Of a DNA stretch of 64,000 bases, positions 49,031-55,799 are shown in pieces. Both the position numbers and the translations under genes were made by a program. The notes below the pieces were generated by a model. That model had not been told where the DNA came from and made no database searches. It saw only the letters and a program-made list of their open reading frames with translations. How positions within the stretch are numbered: the stretch's first letter is position 1; each line of letters opens with the position of its first letter. The DNA is from Candidatus Leptofilum proximum (GTDB lineage: Bacteria > Chloroflexota > Anaerolineae > Promineifilales > Promineifilaceae). The stretch covers positions 3,162,001-3,226,000 of the forward strand of contig JADJXK010000002.1 in the NCBI GenBank assembly GCA_016710325.1, given 5' to 3'.

Positions 49031-50956
49031 ATGAAACAACCTTCCGAACCCAAATCCCGTCCCGGATTAATTCCACCATCCAAAAGACTCTCAGGCGAAA
49101 TTGGCCTCTTGCTGGTTTTGCTGCTCGTTTTGGCCCTGCTGCTGGCTGTCAAACCGGCCCAGGGTGCAGGTGTCGTGGGCAGCGGCACGCCCGGCAGTTG
49201 CACCGAAGCTGCCCTCAACACCGCCCTGTCAGGTGGGGGCAGCATCAGCTTCAACTGCGGCGGCAGCCACACCATTACCCTCACCAGCCAGAAAACCATC
49301 AACAGCAGCACAACGATCAACGGCGGTGGGCAAATTACCCTCAGCGGCGGCGGCACCACCCGGCTGTTTAACCTGCAAAACGGTGCCAGCCTTACCCTGC
49401 AAAATGTCACCCTGCGTGATGGCTTCAGCAGCGGCGACGGCGGCGCGATTTACGTGGAGCGGCTCAGCACCCTCACCCTCACCAACAGCGCCATCAACAG
49501 CTCCACCGCAGCCAACGGCGGGGCGATTGCTCTCAACGGCTGGGGCTCCAGCGACGCTGGCGGCACACTCATCGTCACCAACAGCAGCTTTACCGGCAAC
49601 CAGTCCACCGCCAATGCCATTCCCGGCGGCGGCAACGGCGGCGGTGCACTCTACATTACCGGCGGCTCGACGGCCACCGTCAGCGGCAGCACCTTTAGCA
49701 GCAACACCTCCGTCAACGGCGGCGGCATTCACATCCTGGGCGCCAATCTCACCGTGAGCAACAGCACCTTCACGGCCAACATCGCCAACAACAGCGCGGG
49801 TGGCGGCGGCGGTGGGGCGATTTACGTGGATGGCACCAAAAATTTCAGCGGCGTAATCGACATCTCGCTGAGCACCTTCACAAACAACCAGAGCAACCAG
49901 CTGGGCGGGGCCATCTTCACCTTCCCCGAAGGCACCGGCAGTGTCCTCATCGACCAGTCGCTGTTTGACGGCAATTCAGCCACTGGCAGCGGCCAGGGTG
50001 GGGCCATTTACCACCAGAGCGCCACCAGCAACGGACCGCTCAACATTAGCAACAGCAGCTTTGTGAACAACAACGCCCACGCCACCGACGGCAGCGCCAG
50101 CTCCGGCGGAGCGCTGTGGCTGCTAGACGCGCCGGTCACCATCACCAGCAGCACCTTTGTGGGCAACGACGCCACCACGCCGCTCCCCCTGGCCGCCGAC
50201 GACTGGCGGCGCGGCTTTGGTGGGGCGATCCGCACCAGTGACGCGACCACGATTGTGAATAGCACCCTGGTGAACAACACGGCCGGTTTTGTTGGTGGGG
50301 CGATTGCCGGGCCAGCCACGGTGCGCAACACGATCATCGCCAACAACGATGGCGACAATCCATGGGACATCCAGGAGAACTGCACCGACGAGCTGACCAA
50401 CGGCGGCAGCAATATTCAGTTTCCACAAAAAACCACAGGGAACTGGAACGATTATGAATGTTTTGCCGGGCAAACGGCCGTCAATCCCCAGGTCGGCACG
50501 CTTGGCAATTACGGTGGCCCAACGCCAACCGTACCGCTGCTGGCGGGCAGCCCGGCGATCAACGCGGGCAGCAATTGCCCCGCCACCGACCAGCGCGGCT
50601 TTGCCCGCAGCGGCGTCTGCGACATCGGCGCCTACGAGTTTGGCGGCGGTTTGATCATCACCAGCATTGCCCCGCCGTGGTCGGGCCTGAACGATGTGCA
50701 AGACGTGACGCTGACCGTGCAGGGCGCGGGTTTTACCCCCAGCACGGTGGTGCGCTGGAATGGCGCCAACCGCGCCACAACTTACGTGAGTCCGTTTGTG
50801 GTAACGGCCGTTCTCCCCGCCGCCGATCTCGACACCCTGGGCAGCTACACCATCACCGTCTACGATCCGGACCGCAGCCTGGAGAGCGACCCGGCCACCT
50901 TCACCGTGGTGAGCCAACTCTACGAGACGTTTTTGCCGGTGGTGGTGAAGCCTTAA
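49031..50956 (+). CDS. Secreted beta-helix protein with C-terminal IPT/TIG domain
   Basis: A 641-residue protein. ATG 49031 follows AAAGGAAA, and the signal anchor LLLVLLLVLALLLAV is near residue 25. Mature residues 45-540 are a right-handed beta-helix (many NNTAGFVGGAIAG-like and TLTLTNS coils with GGAIY), including the block PAINAGSNCPATDQRGFA at its end. An IPT/TIG domain follows (IITSIAPPWSGLNDVQDVTL to DPATFTVV). It ends FLPVVVKP. Likely a surface adhesin or polysaccharide-handling protein. Confidence 0.85.
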   Translation: MKQPSEPKSRPGLIPPSKRLSGEIGLLLVLLLVLALLLAVKPAQGAGVVGSGTPGSCTEAALNTALSGGGSISFNCGGSHTITLTSQKTINSSTTINGGGQITLSGGGTTRLFNLQNGASLTLQNVTLRDGFSSGDGGAIYVERLSTLTLTNSAINSSTAANGGAIALNGWGSSDAGGTLIVTNSSFTGNQSTANAIPGGGNGGGALYITGGSTATVSGSTFSSNTSVNGGGIHILGANLTVSNSTFTANIANNSAGGGGGGAIYVDGTKNFSGVIDISLSTFTNNQSNQLGGAIFTFPEGTGSVLIDQSLFDGNSATGSGQGGAIYHQSATSNGPLNISNSSFVNNNAHATDGSASSGGALWLLDAPVTITSSTFVGNDATTPLPLAADDWRRGFGGAIRTSDATTIVNSTLVNNTAGFVGGAIAGPATVRNTIIANNDGDNPWDIQENCTDELTNGGSNIQFPQKTTGNWNDYECFAGQTAVNPQVGTLGNYGGPTPTVPLLAGSPAINAGSNCPATDQRGFARSGVCDIGAYEFGGGLIITSIAPPWSGLNDVQDVTLTVQGAGFTPSTVVRWNGANRATTYVSPFVVTAVLPAADLDTLGSYTITVYDPDRSLESDPATFTVVSQLYETFLPVVVKP

Positions 50957-51912
50957 GCCATAACTATACGGCCGTTGGCCCTCTCTAACCCGGCAAAGGT
51001 CACCCCGGTAAGCTGCTCAGAAACTTCCCAGAAACGTTTGAGCGCAGCCGGATCATACGCTGCACGGTTGGCCTTTTTCTCATCTGGGTAGCCGCGCACG
51101 TTAAACCAGCGTGGGCCGTAAAACGCGCCGCCTCTGGCTTCTTCGGCCGTCATGCCGTACAGCATCGGCAGTACGCCCATTTTAATGTCTTGCGCCAGGA
51201 TCGGTTGAATCAGCCGGTACATCAGCGCCTCTACTCTTGTGTTGGATTGCTCAACGCTGTTTGCCTGTAGATTGCCCAGGACAATACCGGGGTGTGATGT
51301 ATTGACAACGGTATCATATCCGGCGGCAGTCAGTCGTTTTTGCAGCTCAAAGGTAAAAAACACATTAGCCAGCTTGCTCTGACCGTAGGCCGCCCAGCGG
51401 CTGTACGCTCTTTCGCTCATCAAATCATCAAAGTGGATGCTGCCGGTAAAGTTGGCGCTGCTGGTGACGTTGTGAATCCGTGCGCCAGGGGTTTGGGTAA
51501 TCACATCCAGCAGCAGTCCGGTCAGGGCAAAATGCCCCAGGTGGTTGACGCCCAGCTGCATCTCAAAACCATCGGCCGTTTCCTGCCGCGGAATGGCCAT
51601 CACCCCGGCATTGTTCAGCAAAATGTCCAGCCGATCATACCTGGCCTTGAATGCCGCCACAAACTCGCGCACGGAACTCAGATCGCCAACGTCCAGCTTC
51701 ATCAAATCCACCCGGCTCTCGGGAAAAGATTGGAGAATCTCCGCCCGAGCCTTTTCGCCCTTGCGCATGCTGCGGGCAGTCATCACCACGGTGGCACCCT
51801 TTTGAGCCAGCGTTCTGGAGCATTCAAAGCCCAGGCCACTGTTGCCGCCCGTTACCACCACCACTTTTCCGGTTAAATCGGGAATGTCTTGTTGTTTCCA
51901 CTTATTACTCAT
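50953..51912 (-). CDS. SDR oxidoreductase (retinol dehydrogenase-like)
   Basis: A 319-residue SDR. TGGNSGLG (cofactor), NNAGVM, VTSSANF and YGQSK are the family marks. The start at 51912 (MSNKWKQQD) is favoured over 51942, which is in the operator region. It overlaps the 3' end of the beta-helix gene by four bases (tail to tail). Together with the TetR at 51989 it forms a likely regulator-target pair. Confidence 0.88.
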   Translation of the reverse strand: MSNKWKQQDIPDLTGKVVVVTGGNSGLGFECSRTLAQKGATVVMTARSMRKGEKARAEILQSFPESRVDLMKLDVGDLSSVREFVAAFKARYDRLDILLNNAGVMAIPRQETADGFEMQLGVNHLGHFALTGLLLDVITQTPGARIHNVTSSANFTGSIHFDDLMSERAYSRWAAYGQSKLANVFFTFELQKRLTAAGYDTVVNTSHPGIVLGNLQANSVEQSNTRVEALMYRLIQPILAQDIKMGVLPMLYGMTAEEARGGAFYGPRWFNVRGYPDEKKANRAAYDPAALKRFWEVSEQLTGVTFAGLERANGRIVMA

Positions 51913-51955
51913 CTTTACACTCCATATTAAACATTGTTGCAAAACGAAAATTCGG

Positions 51956-51975
51956 ATTGATTAGTCAGTCATTTA
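51956..51975. promoter_or_regulatory. Operator-like site before the SDR gene
   Basis: GATTGATTAGTCAGTCATTT shares TGATTAGTCA with the dyad at 52574. It lies between the SDR start and the TetR stop and may be a TetR target. Confidence 0.5.
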
Positions 51976-51988
51976 TTGCTAAAAATTT

Positions 51989-52555
51989 TTAGTGGGTCAC
52001 GCCTTTCCAGAAGATTTCAAATCCCTGGGCAATGTGGCGGGTCAGGGGCATATCGGTTAAGGCGTGATCGGTGGCGTAGCGAACGGCCGCTTCCAGCTGT
52101 GCCAGAAAAACCTCTTCCAGATAGTGTGGGGAAGCTACTACAAACAGCCCTTCCTGGATGCCCTGTTCGATCATAGCATAGGCAAACGCCAGCTCCGACT
52201 CCTGGCTCTGCTGCACCTCGGCACTAACCAGGTTAGACAGCTTCAGCTGCATCATTAGTCTGTAGCGCACCGGAAAGCGCACGCCCCAATCAATAAACCG
52301 GAACCAGATGTGCTCCACCCGGGCCTTGATCGTGCCCTCTGCAGGGTAGCCAGCCATGACGTGCAGGAGCCATTCCCGCTTGAGCTGCTGGTACACGGCA
52401 TCAATAAGCACATCTTTGGATTCAAAGTAGTTGAACAGCGTGCCCGTGGCCACGCCCGCATGTTTGGCGATGCGGGCAGTGGGCGTATTCCAAAACCCTT
52501 CTTTGGCAAAAAGGTCGATTGACGCTTCAATGAGCTGTTTTTCTTTCTCTTGCAT
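51989..52555 (-). CDS. TetR-family transcriptional regulator
   Basis: A 188-residue regulator. Start at 52555 (MQEKEKQLIEA), where AGGAGA-like sequence is not clear; a longer form from 52570 is possible. The HTH is LFAKEGFWNTPTARIAKHAGVATGTLFNYFESKDVL-type (residues 12-50). The ligand-binding helices follow. It precedes the SDR, which is probably its regulated gene. Confidence 0.87.
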   Translation of the reverse strand: MQEKEKQLIEASIDLFAKEGFWNTPTARIAKHAGVATGTLFNYFESKDVLIDAVYQQLKREWLLHVMAGYPAEGTIKARVEHIWFRFIDWGVRFPVRYRLMMQLKLSNLVSAEVQQSQESELAFAYAMIEQGIQEGLFVVASPHYLEEVFLAQLEAAVRYATDHALTDMPLTRHIAQGFEIFWKGVTH

Positions 52556-52573
52556 GTTCAGACTATACAACAG

Positions 52574-52591
52574 ATTGACTAATCAGTCAAT
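52574..52591. promoter_or_regulatory. TetR operator dyad
   Basis: ATTGACTAATCAGTCAAT is an 18-bp dyad with one central mismatch, 18 bp upstream of the TetR start. Likely autoregulatory. Confidence 0.7.
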
Positions 52592-52620
52592 ATGTAGCTT
52601 TTGCATAGGGGTAACTGGCT

Positions 52621-53043
52621 TTATTCCCCGTGAATCGTCACAACCAGGCGACGGCTGCCGCCCCGGTTGCGGTGCTCGCAGAGGTAGATTCCCTGCCAGG
52701 TGCCCAGGTGGAAACGGCCGTCCTTCACCGGCACCGTCACCGAACTCCCCAACAATACCGCCTTGATGTGCGCGGGCATGTCGTCTGATCCTTCGTAGGT
52801 GTGCACAAAATAGGGGGCGTTTTCCGGAGCCAGCTCGTTGAAGTGGCGTTCCATGTCCTGCCGCACGGTGGGGTCGGCATTTTCGTTCAGCGCCAGCGAG
52901 GCTGAGGTGTGCTGGATAAAGATGTGGGCCAATCCCACGCGAAAGTCACGCAGTTCCGGCAGCTGCTGGCAAATTTCCGCAGTCACCAGATGAAAGCCGC
53001 GTGTTTTTGGCGCCAGTTGGAGTTCTTTTTGCAGCCAGCCCAC
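52621..53043 (-). CDS. YjbQ/UPF0047 family protein
   Basis: A 140-residue protein of the YjbQ family (secondary thiamine-phosphate synthase-like). Motifs HIFIQHTSASLALNENADP and LGSSVTVPVKDG, plus WQGIYLCEHRN and RLVVTIHGE at the end. The start is GTG 53043 with GGAGA upstream. Function in this organism is not certain; YjbQ can substitute for ThiE in E. coli. Confidence 0.9.
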   Translation of the reverse strand: MGWLQKELQLAPKTRGFHLVTAEICQQLPELRDFRVGLAHIFIQHTSASLALNENADPTVRQDMERHFNELAPENAPYFVHTYEGSDDMPAHIKAVLLGSSVTVPVKDGRFHLGTWQGIYLCEHRNRGGSRRLVVTIHGE

Positions 53044-53046
53044 TGC

Positions 53047-53157
53047 CTATTTCTCCCGATCACGCAGGAAGAAGTAGAGGGCGACACCAACGGCCGTTAC
53101 CAAGACAATCCCTCCTAAAACCACGATCACGGCTAAAAGCAGTCCGGTTATCTCCAT
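53047..53157 (-). CDS. Small membrane protein 1 of a tandem trio
   Basis: 36 residues: MEITGLLLAVIVVLGGIVLV then TAVGVALYFFLRDREK. One membrane helix with a conserved-looking basic end RDREK. TAGGAGGG stands five bases before the ATG at 53157. Third in the transcript order and closest to YjbQ. Confidence 0.7.
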   Translation of the reverse strand: MEITGLLLAVIVVLGGIVLVTAVGVALYFFLRDREK

Positions 53158-53167
53158 AGCTGCCCTC

Positions 53168-53275
53168 CTAGCGCTCCCGCTGCTGCCAGAAGTAAATTCC
53201 GGCCACCACGGCCACGACCAACAGGCCTGCCCCGCAAACAATAATTGCCAGTTCGACTATACCAAAACCAACCAT
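53168..53275 (-). CDS. Small membrane protein 2 of a tandem trio
   Basis: 35 residues: MVGFGIVELAIIVCGAGLLV then VAVVAGIYFWQQRER. GGGAG lies upstream of the ATG at 53275. It starts two bases after the stop of the gene at 53278 (2-bp gap). Confidence 0.7.
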   Translation of the reverse strand: MVGFGIVELAIIVCGAGLLVVAVVAGIYFWQQRER

Positions 53276-53277
53276 TG

Positions 53278-53373
53278 TCACCGCTCCCGATCCTTTAGAA
53301 AAAAGTAGAGGCCAACGCCAATAGCAGCGAGCGTTAGACCGCCACCACACACTACCAATAAGCCACTTACCAT
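53278..53373 (-). CDS. Small membrane protein 3 of a tandem trio
   Basis: 31 residues: MVSGLLVVCGGGLTLAAIGV then GLYFFLKDRER. It has an AGGGAGG ribosome site. It is the first gene of the trio in transcription order. Its ending KDRER closely matches RDREK and QQRER of the other two. Confidence 0.68.
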   Translation of the reverse strand: MVSGLLVVCGGGLTLAAIGVGLYFFLKDRER

Positions 53374-53394
53374 CAATCGCCTCCCTTAGCGGCT

Positions 53395-53426
53395 GTCCGC
53401 AAATAAGTTAACGGAATTGTGCGGAC
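53395..53426. promoter_or_regulatory. Inverted repeat upstream of the small-protein trio
   Basis: GTCCGCA and TGCGGAC surround AATAAGTTAACGGAATTG, and a second stem TAAGCGGCC / GGCCGCTTA is at 53436-53476. They lie in the leader or promoter region of the trio. Confidence 0.5.
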
Positions 53427-53521
53427 GGCTTTGAGTAAGCGGCCTTCAAATCAGGGAAGTTATTGTTGGCCGCTTACTTAGTGCACAAATATTGAAATTC
53501 TTGCACAGCGTACAAAAAAAC

Positions 53522-53575
53522 AAAGATTTCGCAGATTAAAAAGATTTTAACACCGTAATCTGCGAAATCTATTGA
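53522..53575. repeat. Palindrome, AGATTTCGCAGATTA family
   Basis: AGATTTCGCAGATTA and TAATCTGCGAAATCT pair exactly around AAAGATTTTAACACCG. It lies between the small-protein region and the L,D-transpeptidase gene. Confidence 0.7.
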
Positions 53576-53607
53576 TAAAAGACCTTTTTAGTTCTAGCTT
53601 CTCCAGG

Positions 53608-55257
53608 TTAGGGCAAAATCTCCACGATTACACCCTGCTCGGCCCACGCATACAGTTGGGCCGCATTCTCATTGCTCAACAGTATACACCCATACGTCAC
53701 GGGCGTGCCCAGATTGTTGGTCCAGAGCAGATTGGCGCCATCGCGGGTGGGGAAGCCGTGGAAACCGTTCATAAACTCCACATTGGGCGCGGGCCGGTAA
53801 ATGCCCATGAAGTTGGGCATCCACAAATCCCAGTTTCCCGCGTAGGCGTTTGGCTCGTGCGTCTGGATCTGGAAAACACCAGGCGCGGTGGGGCTGGAAG
53901 AGATGCCGGTGCTGGCCAGCCATTCCCACTTAAGCGCGCCGTTTTCATACACCCAGGCGCGCTGCTGGCTGATGCTCACCACAATGCGCTTGCCTTCTAC
54001 CACCGGGTACGGCAGCAAATCGTCTGGCGAGGGGATGGTGATGGATTGGCCCACGGTAAGCGCGTCGCCGATGCCGGGGTTGGCCGCCTGAATCCAGGGA
54101 TAGGGTATGCCCACCTTACGGCCGATTGCGGCAAACGTATCGCCCGGCTGCACCACGTACTGGCTGGGGCCATGATAAATGCGCAGGCTAATGCTTTCCT
54201 GCTGGTTTTTGATGGCGTCGGTAACGGCCGTTAACGCCAGTTCTTCATCCAAATACCGGTTCTCGCCCAGCGCGGCATTGCGCTCGGCAAAAAATTGGTC
54301 GGCCTTGCCCGGATCGAGAGTCCAGTTGAACTGGGTGGGATTGTTGGGATCCACCGCCAGGGCGAGCCAGCTGCCCCACACTTGCGGCCCCACCACCCAG
54401 CTCACGGCCTCATCCCGCACCGGGTCAGTGGCCTGGATGGTGATGGTGGTGGCCAGCAGCGCTTCTGCCTGGGCCACAAAGCCGCTGACGTCCGTGATGG
54501 CGGGAGCAACGGGCTGCATCACCAACGGAATTTCGCCGTTTTGCGCCGCAGCCGTGCCGTTTTGCGCCAGCGCTTGCACGGTCGCGGCCACATCCAGCAC
54601 GCGTCCATCGACAGCGGGCGTGGTGCGCACCTGGCCATTTTCAATGACCAGCCCGGCGTTAACCGGCTCGATGGCCAGTTCGCTTGCGCGGTTTTGCAGG
54701 TAGGTTTGGGCTACGGCCGTATCCAGCACCCAGCTCGGCTCCACGCCCATTTTTCCGGTCTGGATCAATTCAACCCACGCTTCGGGGGTACGGCCGTAGG
54801 CATGTGCTCGTCTGGCCGTGGCCGCCGCGTCCAGGGTCAGCCCCAGGTCGGCCGGGGCAACGAGCCAGACGGTCTCTGCGTAGGTCAGGCGCAGGGTTTG
54901 CTGAGTGGTGTTGTTTTGCAGCACAATAGCCGCTTCGCTTTGGGTCATCTGGCCAACGTCCACGCCCATCACCTGCACGCCGGGCAGCACCAGGTCGCTC
55001 ATGTAGATGAGCCCGGCCCCGGCCAGGGTGACGAAGCCTACGGTCAGCAGGCCCAGCAGAACCACACCAAGGAAAAAGTATTTGAGAAACGGCCGCTGCC
55101 GCCGCACGGGCTGCGGAAGCGCGTGAGGTTGGGCGGTCGCAGGGTACCACAGTTCGGCAGGCGCATGCTGGGTTGGCGTAGAGGGCTCATGGACCACATG
55201 CTGCGGGGTGGACGGCCGTCTGAAAAATTGTGTTTTGAGTTCGCTTGTTTGCATCAA
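53608..55257 (-). CDS. L,D-transpeptidase with YoaR-like and LysM domains
   Basis: A 549-residue cell-wall enzyme. A cytoplasmic Pro-rich tail (1-58) and one membrane helix (FFLGVVLLGLLTVGFVTLAG) precede a YoaR-like/peptidoglycan-binding region (residues 95-350). LysM follows (YVVQPGDTFAAIGRKVGIPY to ITIPSP). The YkuD catalytic domain ends in HGFPTRDG and TYGCILLSN, with the catalytic His and Cys; the usual S-H-G-C context reads T-Y-G-C here. It forms 3-3 or 4-3 peptidoglycan links or attaches proteins at the wall. Confidence 0.88.
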   Translation of the reverse strand: MMQTSELKTQFFRRPSTPQHVVHEPSTPTQHAPAELWYPATAQPHALPQPVRRQRPFLKYFFLGVVLLGLLTVGFVTLAGAGLIYMSDLVLPGVQVMGVDVGQMTQSEAAIVLQNNTTQQTLRLTYAETVWLVAPADLGLTLDAAATARRAHAYGRTPEAWVELIQTGKMGVEPSWVLDTAVAQTYLQNRASELAIEPVNAGLVIENGQVRTTPAVDGRVLDVAATVQALAQNGTAAAQNGEIPLVMQPVAPAITDVSGFVAQAEALLATTITIQATDPVRDEAVSWVVGPQVWGSWLALAVDPNNPTQFNWTLDPGKADQFFAERNAALGENRYLDEELALTAVTDAIKNQQESISLRIYHGPSQYVVQPGDTFAAIGRKVGIPYPWIQAANPGIGDALTVGQSITIPSPDDLLPYPVVEGKRIVVSISQQRAWVYENGALKWEWLASTGISSSPTAPGVFQIQTHEPNAYAGNWDLWMPNFMGIYRPAPNVEFMNGFHGFPTRDGANLLWTNNLGTPVTYGCILLSNENAAQLYAWAEQGVIVEILP

Positions 55258-55410
55258 ATTATCCTGAATAAAAAAATCTACCGGTACTTTATAAACGTTA
55301 GGATACTGGACTTTGTTCCGCTTTGCCTGACGCTTGTCTGATTGCCACCCTGCTGCAAAGCTACGCTGCCAGAAGGCCCAGCCGCCAACTATAAATCGCC
55401 CCGAAAAATA

Positions 55411-55439
55411 TTGACACCGGGCACAAATCTCATTAATAT
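55411..55439 (+). promoter_or_regulatory. Promoter of the SPFH gene leader
   Basis: TTGACA (55411-55416) and TAATAT (55434-55439) with 17-base spacing. Transcription would start near 55446, leaving a 5' leader of about 350 bases. Confidence 0.7.
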
Positions 55440-55445
55440 CTTCAT

Positions 55446-55694
55446 GTCTGGGTAAAACAATCTTCCCAGAGCCAAAACTTATAACTTTGCCGCTTCACAG
55501 GGGCGTGACCAGCAAAGCATTTATTCATCGCCCCGGTGGAGGTTGGACACATGCTCGCCCGTCCCCCAAGTTAATCTCATTTGAATAAATAGTTGCATAC
55601 AGGTAGTGCTACGGCAGTTCCCGGTGTTTATTCACGTCGGGAATTTTGGCTGTTTATTTTACTGGTGCCACCCACAGCCAACTGCGCGGCGGCG
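55446..55694 (+). other. Long untranslated leader upstream of SPFH gene
   Basis: About 250 bases without a coding frame. It holds a hairpin TTCCCG...CGGGAA (about 55618-55645) and GCCCCGGTGGAGGTTGGACA (about 55533-55552). No known riboswitch motif was recognised. The gap 55258-55410 upstream is AT-rich with no gene. Confidence 0.4.
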
Positions 55695-55758
55695 TTTATA
55701 CTCGCGGCGGGCACTTTCTACCTCTGGTAAAAGGTAACATGATGCCCTTTGCGAGTAT
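55695..55758 (+). promoter_or_regulatory. Leader hairpin shared with the EF-hand gene (copy B)
   Basis: TTTATACTCGCGGCGGGCA and ATGATGCCCTTTGCGAGTAT match copy A at 46974-47049. The middle differs, which fits a conserved stem with a variable loop. It ends 41 bases before the SPFH start. Confidence 0.65.
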
Positions 55759-55799
55759 GCTTTGGTTGGGCACTTTGCTGCCCTATTTGGAGGTTACCC

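Noticed and set aside
53608..55257. L,D-transpeptidase missing its catalytic motif.
   Set aside because: The usual S-H-G-C reads T-Y-G-C, but the catalytic Cys and the His in HGFPTRDG are present, so I keep it as active-looking.
55440..55694. A known riboswitch in the SPFH leader.
   Set aside because: I found a hairpin and GC-rich words but no class-specific conserved core that I could match.
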